DNA from: Jatrophihabitans sp035642535 | GTDB taxonomy: Bacteria > Actinomycetota > Actinomycetes > Mycobacteriales > Jatrophihabitantaceae | Direction of reading: 5' to 3' | Assembly: GCA_035642535.1 (NCBI GenBank) | Contig: DASQSE010000024.1 | Span: 1-64,000 of the forward strand | DNA length: 64,000 nucleotides | Shown here: positions 43,567 to 52,347 of the stretch, in pieces | Layout: every line of letters begins with the position of its first letter | How positions within the stretch are numbered: position 1 is the stretch's first letter | Translations under genes and position numbers: made by a program | Notes under the pieces: model-generated | Database searches by the model: none | What the model was told of the DNA's origin: nothing | The model's input: the letters and a program-made list of their open reading frames with translations, nothing else

Positions 43567-44238
43567 TTAGCTAACGAGGCCGGCGATTCCGTTGCGCAAC
43601 AGTGACGCGGCCAGCAGCACGATGATGACTGCCATGACGTTGCGGACATTGCGCACCAGCCAGTCCCGGGCGCCGTGCAGCACGCGCCTGGTCGGGTTCG
43701 GGGCGACCAGCAGCATCACCAGCGCGGTCGCCAACGGCAGCAGGGACACCAACGAGAAGAAGACCCAGTCGACAATGAACTGGGTGGCAGTCGGATCAGT
43801 TTCGGAGATGTCCTTGAGGGCGATGGGGATAAATCCACCGGGATTTGCCAATGTTGCGCCGGCGCCGATGATAGCGATGACGCGTGAGTTGGCGACGTTG
43901 CCCATCTGCGCGACCATGCCCTCAACTCGTTTGCGGTCCGGCGGTCGGCGCAGCGAACGCAGCAGCCAGCCGAGCAGCAAAGCCGCAGCGACGACGTCCA
44001 GGACGGCGACCCAGGTTCGCGGTTCGGAGGGGGCGTCGGAGGCGGCATGGTCGCCGAGCACGAATGCGGCGATGACGCCGATCGCCAATGTCACGGACAG
44101 CGCGCCGAGGTAGAACCAAACGCCGGTGCGCCGCGGCCGGTCCCCCAGCACCAGGGCCAGAACGGAAAACGTCAGGGTGGTCGGCGACATCATCGCAGCG
44201 AGAGTCACGAGCACGAACTCGGCGTCGACCCAGCCCAT
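43567..44238 (-). CDS. GAP/Sap-family membrane protein
   Basis: 223 residues with six hydrophobic helices. MGWVDAEFVLVTLAAMMSPTTLTFSVLALVLGDRPRRTGVWFYLGAL and the repeat-like second half IGAGATLANPGGFIPIALKDISETDPTATQFIVDWVFFSLVSLLPLATALVMLLVAP follow the GAP family, named for mycobacterial glycopeptidolipid and sulfolipid addressing proteins, which help lipids reach the cell surface. The motif MMSPTTLTF near the first helix is typical. Substrate here unknown. Same strand as the methyltransferase, 182 bp upstream. Confidence 0.87.
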   Translation of the reverse strand: MGWVDAEFVLVTLAAMMSPTTLTFSVLALVLGDRPRRTGVWFYLGALSVTLAIGVIAAFVLGDHAASDAPSEPRTWVAVLDVVAAALLLGWLLRSLRRPPDRKRVEGMVAQMGNVANSRVIAIIGAGATLANPGGFIPIALKDISETDPTATQFIVDWVFFSLVSLLPLATALVMLLVAPNPTRRVLHGARDWLVRNVRNVMAVIIVLLAASLLRNGIAGLVS

Positions 44239-44379
44239 GCCGGAACGGTAGCGCCCGGCACATCGCCACGTGTGCCATTGGCGCGCTAGGTGGCGCGCGT
44301 GTCACGTCGGGGGTGCAGGTTGCCGGTTGCCGTGCTTGGTAGCGCGGCCCGCCCCCGCGCTGACGGGTCGGCTCGGTGG

Positions 44380-45240
44380 TCAACCGGTCGCAGCCGATTC
44401 CGAATGGGGAGTGGCCAGCTTCATGCTCAGTTTCACCGCACTCACCGAGGACATCCCCGCGGCGTACAGGGCGGTCCCGATCGAGAGCAGCAGAAACCCT
44501 ACGATGTGCAGTCCCGACACTCCGAGCAGGATCAGCCCCACCCTGTCGAGCACGAAGCCCGGTGTCATCGCGACCGTGCTCAACGCAGTGGCCGCCGCCC
44601 AGCTGCCGATCGCCTCCCGCGGCGGCGGTCTCTCCTTCTTGGCGTTCTTGGCGCCGATGATGCGCGCCGGGACAGCCACGAAACTGATCAACATCAGGGC
44701 CAGCACGCCGCCGAGCACCAGGACATACAGCCACCTCGATCCGACCCGCGGGACCACGATGCCGCCCACGGCAATCGCCAGCCCCACGGCCAGCCCCGAG
44801 GATGCAATCGTCGGAAAATGCGTGTTCGCCCGCCGAGCGGATGGCGCGATCGCGGGCTTGCGATCGTCGACCGCGAACGCGAACACCGTGTTACACCAGA
44901 ACGCCGCGATGCTCACGGCGACGGCGATAACACCGAGCAGAATCATCCCGCCCAGAGTGAGCTGGCGAAATGGGGCACCGCGCAACGTGTGCCGCTTGAG
45001 TTCATACATGACCAGCCACACCCAGGCTGCAGGCACCAGTTGGATCAGGGTGAGCCGCCAGTTCAGCAGCAGCAGCCTGATGCCGCGAATAATCAACACA
45101 AGCGTTCCAGCCGCCCAGCCCACCGGGGCCAACCATCGCCGCGACCCGCCCAACCGCCGAGCCGTCGACTCGATCTCCGCCGCATCCGCATCCGCGACGG
45201 CCCGAGCCAGCTGCACCAAACGCTCCAGCCGCGCTCTCAC
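44380..45240 (-). CDS. Multi-pass membrane protein of unknown function
   Basis: 286 residues from GTG at 45240. A cytoplasmic helical N terminus (VRARLERLVQLARAVADADAAEIESTARRLGG) precedes about seven helices, among them GGMILLGVIAVAVSIAAFWCNTVFAF and WLYVLVLGGVLALMLISFVAVPARIIG. It resembles a conserved actinobacterial protein family but I cannot name one. Its start overlaps by 4 bp (GTGA) the stop of a 111-codon frame upstream, itself overlapping the EamA gene, suggesting a three-gene coupled unit. Confidence 0.75.
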   Translation of the reverse strand: MRARLERLVQLARAVADADAAEIESTARRLGGSRRWLAPVGWAAGTLVLIIRGIRLLLLNWRLTLIQLVPAAWVWLVMYELKRHTLRGAPFRQLTLGGMILLGVIAVAVSIAAFWCNTVFAFAVDDRKPAIAPSARRANTHFPTIASSGLAVGLAIAVGGIVVPRVGSRWLYVLVLGGVLALMLISFVAVPARIIGAKNAKKERPPPREAIGSWAAATALSTVAMTPGFVLDRVGLILLGVSGLHIVGFLLLSIGTALYAAGMSSVSAVKLSMKLATPHSESAATG

Positions 45241-45572
45241 ACCGGAGTCGGCCTAACAAGATCACGCGGACCAAGAACGCCCACCAACACGACGAAGCAC
45301 AACATCGACAGAAATCGTTGTCCGGCTCCGATGCCCATCGCCAGCGACATCACCCACACCCCCACGCGGGTCGCGAGACAGCTTCCAACTCGATACTTCG
45401 CCAGCGACAGCCGGATGGCCAGCCGACGTATGCCCCAGAGTGACCGGCCGCCGCTCCCGATCGACCGCCACGAACCCGCTGCGAAGCGCCCAGGTCCTCG
45501 TCGGGTCGGGCCCGCGCTGCCTCGGTAGCACCGGACCGCGCAGTTTGACATGACGGTGCATGGCTGCTTCAT
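45237..45572 (-). CDS. Candidate small membrane protein between EamA and membrane gene
   Basis: 111 codons, ATG at 45572 overlapping the EamA stop (ATGA) and TGA overlapping the next start (GTGA). The frame ends in a hydrophobic segment FLSMLCFVVLVGVLG after a basic region. Third positions are moderately G/C rich, less so near the end. No family recognised. The double 4-bp overlap favours a real gene; chance cannot be excluded and the internal ATG at MSNCAV could be the start. Confidence 0.45.
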   Translation of the reverse strand: MKQPCTVMSNCAVRCYRGSAGPTRRGPGRFAAGSWRSIGSGGRSLWGIRRLAIRLSLAKYRVGSCLATRVGVWVMSLAMGIGAGQRFLSMLCFVVLVGVLGPRDLVRPTPV

Positions 45573-46438
45573 GTGGTCGAATCGGGTGCCGCGGCGGGCG
45601 TCGCCGCGAAGGAGGGTGCGGTTCGGGCGAGGCAGACCACTCCGACGACCATCGCCGCGAAGCCCAGGCCACCGAGCGCGATCTGGAGCGGGCCGCCGAC
45701 GAAGTGCTCGCCGTAGAGCCATACGCCCAGGATGACGCTGACGAACGGGTTGACGATCACCATGAGCGGTTGGGATACGGCGAGCGGGCCGTAGTGCAGT
45801 GCGGCCTGGGTGAGCAGCGTTCCCGCGATTCCGGCGACCACCACGCCGTAGACCGCGCCGTGTACCAGCGCTCGTACCCCGCTCGTGGCCAACGCCTCCG
45901 TCGCCGACTTGAGGAAGGTGGCCAGCAGCGCCCACACAATGCCCGCCGCCGTGGCGTAGAGCGCGGCACGCCGTACCGGCGATCCCCGACCCGCCACAAC
46001 AGCACACCCGGCAGCGGCAGCGCCGCAGGATAAGAGTGCCGGCAGCCACGCCTGCGCGGTCGCGTCCGGGTGGCCGCCTCTGGGCTCGGCCATGACCAAG
46101 AAGACGGCAAGCCCCGCGGCGGTCACCGACGCTGCCGTCCACGCCGCGGACCTGACATGGCGATGCAACCAGAATGACCCGATCACGAGTGAGAAAACGA
46201 GCTCGGTGACCAGGATCGATTGCACCACTGACAGTCTTCCGTTGTAGAGCGCAAGCGCCTGGAACACGAAGCTGCCGATCATCGCAACGACACCGAACAG
46301 CCACAGCGGATTGCGGATCAGATAGAGCGCTAGTCGCCACCCTTTGTCCCTAGCGGTCGCCGCGGTGCTTGCCACGTGCTGCGTGACCAGATTGAGAGCG
46401 CTTGCAAATGCCGCGGCAAATGCGAACAGTACGCTCAA
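45569..46438 (-). CDS. EamA/DMT-family transporter
   Basis: 289 residues from TTG at 46438 (GGAAGA upstream). Ten hydrophobic helices in two EamA halves: first half ends LVTELVFSLVIGSFWLHRHV, second ends QPLMVIVNPFVSVILGVWLYGEHF, both the typical EamA helix pattern. N-terminal FAFAAAFASALNLVTQHVASTAA is usual for a subgroup of actinobacterial DMT exporters. Probable metabolite exporter, substrate unknown. Overlaps the following small frame by 4 bp. Confidence 0.88.
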   Translation of the reverse strand: MSVLFAFAAAFASALNLVTQHVASTAATARDKGWRLALYLIRNPLWLFGVVAMIGSFVFQALALYNGRLSVVQSILVTELVFSLVIGSFWLHRHVRSAAWTAASVTAAGLAVFLVMAEPRGGHPDATAQAWLPALLSCGAAAAGCAVVAGRGSPVRRAALYATAAGIVWALLATFLKSATEALATSGVRALVHGAVYGVVVAGIAGTLLTQAALHYGPLAVSQPLMVIVNPFVSVILGVWLYGEHFVGGPLQIALGGLGFAAMVVGVVCLARTAPSFAATPAAAPDSTT

Positions 46439-46495
46439 GATGATCTTCCAGTCTGAGGATCGACCGCGTGAAACCGCGTCGTTCGCGCCGGCCGG

Positions 46496-46879
46496 TCAGC
46501 TCGACGCTGCCCCGCTGTCAGGGAACCATGGGCGATGTGCCAGCTGGGGTAGGCCGACCTGCCGACATCTGGATCCGTACTCGGCGGCGCCGAACCCCTC
46601 CTTCGAGACCGCGGCAAGCACCTCGTGACCCCCCTCGATGCGGTACTCATGGCCGTGCGCGTCCTCGAGCACGAGTGCCTTCCGCAGCCGAGGCACCTTT
46701 CCATCGATCTTGCAGACACGCGCGCCACGATCGTCGGTGACCCAGTAGTCGCCACCGATCGAGAACGCCTTGTGCCGCATCCGATACCGCACCGAGGTAC
46801 CGACGGAAAAGGTGGTGCGAGCTTCGCTACCGCTCACGGGCGCCGTCCGGTCCGGTGACATGCGGACAAACCGAATCAA
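46496..46879 (-). pseudogene. LURP-one-related (Tubby-like) protein, damaged
   Basis: 127 residues. VRYRMRHKAFSIGGDYWVTDDRGARVCKIDGKVPRLRKALVLEDAHGHEYRI matches the first half of LURP-one-related proteins, and AAVSKEGFG a piece of the middle, but the segment between them is shortened and the conserved C terminus (usually to about 165 residues) is replaced by GSRCRQVGLPQLAHRPWFPD. Likely an internal deletion and truncation, so probably not functional. The first 28 residues are an unsupported extension. Confidence 0.6.
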
Positions 46880-47275
46880 CTAGGGGACATCTGACCGGCC
46901 CACCGTCACAGCTTGCGACACGGCCCGTCCAGCAACCATCACCCGCATGGGGTGAGCAGCCGCCCCCAGGCATGGGCGCGGCCTGCGGACCGCACCATCA
47001 ACGGTCACCAGGGCAGCTCGATCATGGCTCCGCAAACCGGCTGATTCCGTTTCACGGCGGGCGATGCAGCGGGGCAATGCGAGTAGGCCAGCGAACGGGC
47101 TCAGCTGGAGCGATGTCCCAGGAGCCTCCGTAGCACTGGTGACAGCAGGGCCGACCACGGCGATCGCGACGCAGGCGCCGGCTGCTCGGGCCAACCTCAT
47201 CCTCCGTTGACGACGACGACACGGCGGCTCGTCCGTAGCGTTGCCATGGCCACAGGATGCGCGACAGGAAGCCCC
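46880..47275. other. Intergenic, possible signal-peptide remnant
   Basis: 396 bp. On the minus strand from 47200 a frame starts MRLARAAGACVAIAVVGPAVTSATEAPG, which looks like a signal peptide, but the rest has no recognisable fold and GGAGG abuts the ATG. Otherwise nothing seen. The promoter for the DoxX-like gene should be here. Confidence 0.35.
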
Positions 47276-47812
47276 ATGACAGACGCGCCGGAACCCACAT
47301 CAGCCGCAGAACGCACACCAGCGGCGTCGAAACCCGCATCACAAGCCGCAGAATCCGGGTCAGCAGCCGGGAAAGGCGCCACTGCAGCGGCACTCGATCG
47401 TCGCCCGGTGGCGGCGCTGTCCGGGGCAGACCGCCAGGCGGCCCGTCAGCTGCTGGGGGCGATCTTCATCGCCGCCGGTATCGCGCACCTGACCCACCAG
47501 CGCTTCTACCGCAGCCTCCTGCCGTATTGGCTGCTGCAAGCGCGGAGTGAGATCGACGTCGCGGTGGGAACGGTGGAGGTCTTCGGCGGCGTTCTGCTGT
47601 TCATGCCGAGGCTCCGCAAACTGGCCCGGTGGACGAACCTGGCGGTGCTGGCTCCCACGCTGCTGGCCGCGATCGGCGAGGCGCGCCGTCCCGCACGCCT
47701 ACGTCCTTACAGCCGGCGGCAACTGGGCCTGAACCCCGTGGGCCCATTGGTTCTGGCCCCAGGCCATGCCGGCCTCGCCGCCCTACTCTGGTGGGCGACC
47801 GCGCAGGATTGA
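47276..47812 (+). CDS. DoxX-like membrane protein
   Basis: 178 residues from ATG at 47276, which follows CAGGAAGCCCC. A 50-residue Ala/Ser/Pro-rich cytoplasmic head leads to four helices: LLGAIFIAAGIAHLTHQRFYRSLLPYWLLQAR, IDVAVGTVEVFGGVLLFMPRLRKLARW, LAVLAPTLLAAIGEA and GHAGLAALLWWATA. The GIxHFxxxxFYxxxLPxWL and EVxGGxxLLxPrxR patterns are those of DoxX-type proteins. Function unknown. Confidence 0.75.
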   Translation: MTDAPEPTSAAERTPAASKPASQAAESGSAAGKGATAAALDRRPVAALSGADRQAARQLLGAIFIAAGIAHLTHQRFYRSLLPYWLLQARSEIDVAVGTVEVFGGVLLFMPRLRKLARWTNLAVLAPTLLAAIGEARRPARLRPYSRRQLGLNPVGPLVLAPGHAGLAALLWWATAQD

Positions 47813-48192
47813 TACGGCCCAGCGCACGAGTTTGCCGAGTCACCTCGGGCGACTACGTGCCGATCGCAGTAAGCATCACCGTCGCGCCATTCCGCGCGGA
47901 TCGGCACCATCCGCCCGTCACCATCAGCAACCTGGCTCCGGTGGCGGCAGAAGTGATGATTCCCGGTGATTGCGTTCGGCGCCAGCGACGACCTCGCCCG
48001 CGTTCAACATGACGTCATGAAGATCAGTGTCAACGCAGCAGATCAAGGCGCTGCCGTCTCCAATCTCGTAGTAGACCGCCGACGACGGGATGGAAGTCGA
48101 ACCGGTTGATCTCGAAGGCCTTCGATTTCTCGAGCCTCCGGCGGGCCACCACGCCCCACACGCCGCTGGACGCACCTACGTTGAGCGGAGTC
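47813..48192. other. Intergenic, nothing certain
   Basis: 380 bp between two converging genes. A minus-strand frame (about 47924-48090) reads AVYYEIGDGSALICCVDTDLHDVMLNAGEVV, which looks protein-like but has no start or known family; it may be another fragment. Confidence 0.35.
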
Positions 48193-49848
48193 CTAAGTCG
48201 TGGCCTGTTTGGGTTCCGCCGTGTCCTCCTCCTGCTCGGCACCGACTGGGGTAGTGGGGAGGCTCCTGCTGAAGAGCAGCGCGACAATCGCAAGGACGGC
48301 GAGGACCGACAGGGACGCGCGCAGGCCGTCGAGCCTGGCCTGCGTGTTCTCGTCGATGATGGCGTCGGCGGTGCGGCCCCTGACGCCGGCGTCGTTGAGC
48401 GCGGCTTCTAGGTCGGCGTCAGAGACGAACGGCACCCCGCTGGTCAACTCGGTCTGTGCGGCCGAGGAGACGTGCTTCGGCACCGCCGGGTTGTTCTCGA
48501 TACCGGAGTAGAACGACGCGGTGAGCGCCGACATCAGCACGGCACCGGCGAGCGCGGTTCCGATCGAGATGCCGAGGTTGGAGAAGGTGTTCTGCAGGCC
48601 ACCGACCTCGCCGCTGTTCTCATCGGGCAGGGCCCCGACGGTCACGGCACCAAGCTGGGAGGCGAGCATGCCGATCCCGAGGCCGGCGAGCAGCATCGGC
48701 CAGGTGATGATCTCCGGACCCGCGCCTGCGTCGAGCGCCGCGACGAACACGACCAGCCCGAGGAACAAGGCAAGGAAGCCGAGCTGGCAGACCCTCCGGG
48801 GCGACGCCTTCGGAAACACCTTGGGAACCCCGAGGGCCGCGATGACGAGCGTGATCGAGAGGGGCAGAATACGCACTCCCGTCGCGATCGCGGACAGCCC
48901 GAGCGCGATGGACAGGAACAGCGGCACGGCGAAGAACAGCCCGGCCTGCAGCAGGTACTGGAAGAAGAACGCCCCCAGTCCCTTGCGCAGCAACCGGACC
49001 CGCAGGATCACCGGGTCGAGCAACGCAGCTTGGCCGCTGTCGCGGCGGTGCTTCTCCCAGACAAGGAATCCGAACAGGACCCCACCGCCACCCAGGATCA
49101 GCCATATCACCGGCGACAAGCCCAGCCAGGTCGGAGCGCCGGGCTTGGGAAGCGCAAAGCCCCACGTCCCCGCACGCAACACCCCGTAGACGATCAGCCC
49201 CAACCCCAACGCGGAAAGGCCGGTGCCGACCAGGTCGAGCCGGGCGCCCTCCTCGGCGGGCGTATCGGCGGTGCGCCGGTTGAGGAGCAGAACCACGCCG
49301 AGGATCAGCACTTCCCCCACGAAGACGTAGCGCCATGACCAGTAGGTCGTGAACAGCCCGCCGATCAGGGGCCCGACCGCGACCGCAATCGCGCCGCCCA
49401 CGGCCACCATGCCGTACGCCTTCGGTCGGGCGGCCGTCTCGAAGTTCGAGGCCACCAACGCCACGATCGCCGGCATCACCAGCGCCGCCCCGACGCCTTC
49501 GAGGAACGACCACCCGAACATCAACACCGCGAGGTTGGGCGACAACGCTGTCGTCATCGAACCGGCGGCGTAGATCACGCACCCGATCGTGAACGCGCGT
49601 TTGCGGCCCAGGATCGCTCCCATCCGCCCGCCGGTGATCATCAACGCCGCCATGACCAACGTGTACAGCGTGATCGCGGTCTGGATGCCGGTGACGGTCG
49701 TCCCCAAATCGCTCGCGACGGTCGCGATCGACACGTTCATCACCGACGCGTCCAAGATCATCACGAACTGCGCGCACGTCAGCGTGAGCAGCACCGCCTT
49801 CGCCGCGCCCGCCTGGCCCTCGACCACCGACTTCGTCGTAACCGTCAA
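48193..49848 (-). CDS. DHA2-type 14-helix MFS multidrug exporter
   Basis: 551 residues from TTG at 49848, preceded by GGGGAGAACGCCC; a longer frame has no support. LLTLTCAQFVMILDASVMNVSIATVASDLG is the DHA2 helix 1 (LDxTIVNVALP-type motif D1), MITGGRMGAILGRKRAFTIG is motif A, and AAGSMTTALSPNLAVLMFGWSFLEGVGAALVMPAIVALV covers motifs B/C. The C-terminal tail is acidic. Drug/proton antiporter by family. No adjacent regulator gene, but a 12-bp palindrome lies just upstream of the start. Confidence 0.92.
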   Translation of the reverse strand: MTVTTKSVVEGQAGAAKAVLLTLTCAQFVMILDASVMNVSIATVASDLGTTVTGIQTAITLYTLVMAALMITGGRMGAILGRKRAFTIGCVIYAAGSMTTALSPNLAVLMFGWSFLEGVGAALVMPAIVALVASNFETAARPKAYGMVAVGGAIAVAVGPLIGGLFTTYWSWRYVFVGEVLILGVVLLLNRRTADTPAEEGARLDLVGTGLSALGLGLIVYGVLRAGTWGFALPKPGAPTWLGLSPVIWLILGGGGVLFGFLVWEKHRRDSGQAALLDPVILRVRLLRKGLGAFFFQYLLQAGLFFAVPLFLSIALGLSAIATGVRILPLSITLVIAALGVPKVFPKASPRRVCQLGFLALFLGLVVFVAALDAGAGPEIITWPMLLAGLGIGMLASQLGAVTVGALPDENSGEVGGLQNTFSNLGISIGTALAGAVLMSALTASFYSGIENNPAVPKHVSSAAQTELTSGVPFVSDADLEAALNDAGVRGRTADAIIDENTQARLDGLRASLSVLAVLAIVALLFSRSLPTTPVGAEQEEDTAEPKQATT

Positions 49849-49930
49849 GGGCGTTCTCCCCTGTCCAGGGCGCCGCCCCAACGCCCGCCGGCACCAGTGT
49901 CGCCCGTAGGCACTGTTCGGACACCGCGGA

Positions 49931-49960
49931 GCCGCCGCATCCACCGGCCGGTGCGGCGGC
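49931..49960. promoter_or_regulatory. Nested palindromes upstream of the DHA2 exporter
   Basis: A perfect 12-bp palindrome CACCGGCCGGTG at 49942-49953 sits inside a larger inverted repeat with 9-bp arms GCCGCCGCA (49931-49939) and TGCGGCGGC (49952-49960). About 85 bp upstream of the exporter start. Could be a TetR/MarR operator or a leader hairpin; the GC-rich composition makes chance palindromes common. Confidence 0.4.
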
Positions 49961-50111
49961 GGGCGTCCGTCGAAGGCACCCTGTCAGCGTCTACTTCCGC
50001 ACCCGGGGGCCCTTCATCCCGGGCGGGTGAAGTCCGCACCAATCCCAGCACGGACACTTGCCCGGATCGGAGGCCCGGTCGCGACCGAGGCGTCAAGATG
50101 GGTAGCGGAAA

Positions 50112-50600
50112 ATGACGACATTCACTGTGTGGAAGTTCGAAGATCCGGACGGCGCAGAACATGCCGCGTCGATCCTCAAGGGAGTCGAGGCCGAGCGCCT
50201 GATCAAGGTGCTCGACCATGCGGTTCTAACGTGGCCGGCCGGCAAGTCCCGGCCCACCCTGAAACGAACGCACGACGCGACCTGGCACGACACCGGGTGG
50301 GGCGCGCTCTGGGGGCTGCTCGTCGGTGGGCTGTTCTTCATGCCGCTGCTCGGCGTCGCGGCCGGAGCCGGGATCGGCGCAGTCCTCCAGGCAACCGACG
50401 GCGTGGGCATTGGCAAGGATGAACTGGAGGCGATCCGGACTCAGATGACGGAGGGAACGTCAGCTCTCATGGTGATCACTGACGAGGGCAACCTCGACCG
50501 TGTCGGTGAACGCTTTCACGGCATGCACTGGACGCTGGTGGACACAAATCTCACCGCACCCGAGCGCAGGCTCCTGCTCGAAACCTTCGGCGGCGGATGA
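50112..50600 (+). CDS. DUF1269 membrane-associated protein
   Basis: 162 residues from ATG. TTFTVWKFEDPDGAEHAASILKGVEAERLIKVLDHAVLTWP is the ferredoxin-like start; DTGWGALWGLLVGGLFFMPLLGVAAGAGIGAVLQATDGVGIGKDEL is the glycine-rich hydrophobic hairpin, and EGTSALMVITDEGNLDRV ends the domain. This is DUF1269, a family linked to membrane stress in some bacteria; no proven activity. Stands alone with its own upstream region. Confidence 0.9.
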   Translation: MTTFTVWKFEDPDGAEHAASILKGVEAERLIKVLDHAVLTWPAGKSRPTLKRTHDATWHDTGWGALWGLLVGGLFFMPLLGVAAGAGIGAVLQATDGVGIGKDELEAIRTQMTEGTSALMVITDEGNLDRVGERFHGMHWTLVDTNLTAPERRLLLETFGGG

Positions 50601-50733
50601 CACCGTGATCGCGCTCGTAGGGTGGCGTGTCCGTGCTGTTGATCTCGGTTGCAGGCAGCGGGGGGTTAGTGGCGTTGATGCGAATGTTTCTCGCGGTGTC
50701 GGTGGGGCTTGTCGCTGAAGGGCGGGAGGATTC

Positions 50734-52347
50734 ATGTCGGATTTGCGGTCGCGAACCGGCGTTCGGCAGCCCAACATCTTGTTGATCACGAGTGATGAGG
50801 AGCGCTACGCGTTGCCGCAGCCGTCGGGGTTTGTGCTGCCGGCGCGTGAGCGGCTTCAGGGGCGTGGGGTCACCCTCGACAACTATTACGCCGCGTCGGC
50901 CCAATGCAGCTCGTCCCGGTCGGTTATCTACACCGGACAGCACATGCCGCTCACCGAGATCTACGACAACGACAACATGCCATATATCCGACCCCTCGAT
51001 CCTGCTCTGGGAACACTCGGGACGATGCTGCGCACGGCGGGCTACTACTGCGCCTACCAGGGCAAGTGGCATCTGTCGCGGGCCTATAAGGACCCTCGTG
51101 ATCCTCGGCCCAGCACTGATGCTCTGGAGCCGTATGGCTTCTCCGAGTTCAATGATTGGGGTGACATCGACGGAGGAGCGTGGGCAGGCCTGAAGCTCGA
51201 CCCCGTGATCGCGGGCCAGGCCGTCAAGTGGCTGCGCGATCGCGCCCCGGTGGTGGGCCGCGACCAGCCATGGTTCCTGACTGTCAACTTCGTCAATCCG
51301 CACGACGTGATGAGTTACGACTACGGCGGTCGCCGACTGGTGGCAGCCCCGCCCAACCTCGCCGAGGCGATGGTGGTCCGCCCGCCCGCAGCGATTCCGC
51401 TCTATTCCGCGGTCTGGGATCTGGACCTACCGGCGAGTGTCGGCGACGATCTATCCGGCGCCGCTCCGGCGGTCCGCGAGTACGCCCAGGCGATGGAGAC
51501 GATGTTCGGGCCTGTCCCGGGCGCCGAGGCTTGGCGTCGCGGCCTGAACTTCTACCTCAACTGCACCCGCGACGTGGACCGCAGCATCGACGTGGTGCTC
51601 GACGCGCTCGTCGCGTCCGGCCAAGTCGATCAAACCGTGGTCATCTTCACCTCTGACCACGGCGAAATGGCCGGATCGCATGGTCTGCGCCAGAAGGGAA
51701 ACCTCGTTTACGACGAGAACTTCCACGTCCCGTTCGTCATTTGTCACCCTGATTTCGCAGGTGGCAGTCGAACGGACGCGCTCGCGTCGGCCGTCGACCT
51801 CGCCCCAACGCTGCTCGACATAGCTGGGGTCGACGCAGCCACCGTCGCCGAGCGATTCCCGAGCCTGCGAGGTCACTCGCTGTTGCCGGCCCTCACCGGC
51901 AATCACGTTCGGGACGCTGTGCTGACCGCTGTCGAGATTGTCACGACGCTCGACAATGGATACTGGCGATCACTGGGCGCACCCGACGGCGCGCAACGCG
52001 TGCAAGACGGTACGCTGCGCCCCGACTGGATCAAGCGTGGATTCCTGCGTGGCTATACCGACACCCGGTACACCTTCGGCCGGTACTTCTCTCCACTCGA
52101 ACCCAATCGCCCCCGGACTGTCGAACGGCTGCTCGCCGACAACGACGTCGTGCTCTATGACCGGCACACAGACCCGCACGAGCAGGTCAATCTCGCCACC
52201 GAGCCCGACCAGCGCGCACTCGTCTCCGAGTTGTTGACGAAGCTGGAGACGCTGATCGACGCCGAGATCGGAACCGACAGCCGCGCCTGGGTTACCGAGC
52301 GACCTCGGCTCGTCACCTGGCCGACCTGGAGAGGCGATGCAGCATAG
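50734..52347 (+). CDS. Sulfatase (alkaline-phosphatase superfamily)
   Basis: 537 residues. PNILLITSDEERYALP gives the first metal Asp; the active-site pentapeptide is C58-S-S-S-R62 in AQCSSSRSVIYTGQHMPLT, where the Cys would be converted to formylglycine; the third residue is Ser where Pro or Ala is usual. GKWHLSRAYKDP and VVIFTSDHGEMAGSHGLRQKGNLVYDENFHVPFVI supply the other metal and sulfate ligands (GKWH, SDHGE, K). No signal peptide, so cytoplasmic. Substrate unknown. Last gene of the island, about 530 bp before the right repeat. Confidence 0.93.
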   Translation: MSDLRSRTGVRQPNILLITSDEERYALPQPSGFVLPARERLQGRGVTLDNYYAASAQCSSSRSVIYTGQHMPLTEIYDNDNMPYIRPLDPALGTLGTMLRTAGYYCAYQGKWHLSRAYKDPRDPRPSTDALEPYGFSEFNDWGDIDGGAWAGLKLDPVIAGQAVKWLRDRAPVVGRDQPWFLTVNFVNPHDVMSYDYGGRRLVAAPPNLAEAMVVRPPAAIPLYSAVWDLDLPASVGDDLSGAAPAVREYAQAMETMFGPVPGAEAWRRGLNFYLNCTRDVDRSIDVVLDALVASGQVDQTVVIFTSDHGEMAGSHGLRQKGNLVYDENFHVPFVICHPDFAGGSRTDALASAVDLAPTLLDIAGVDAATVAERFPSLRGHSLLPALTGNHVRDAVLTAVEIVTTLDNGYWRSLGAPDGAQRVQDGTLRPDWIKRGFLRGYTDTRYTFGRYFSPLEPNRPRTVERLLADNDVVLYDRHTDPHEQVNLATEPDQRALVSELLTKLETLIDAEIGTDSRAWVTERPRLVTWPTWRGDAA

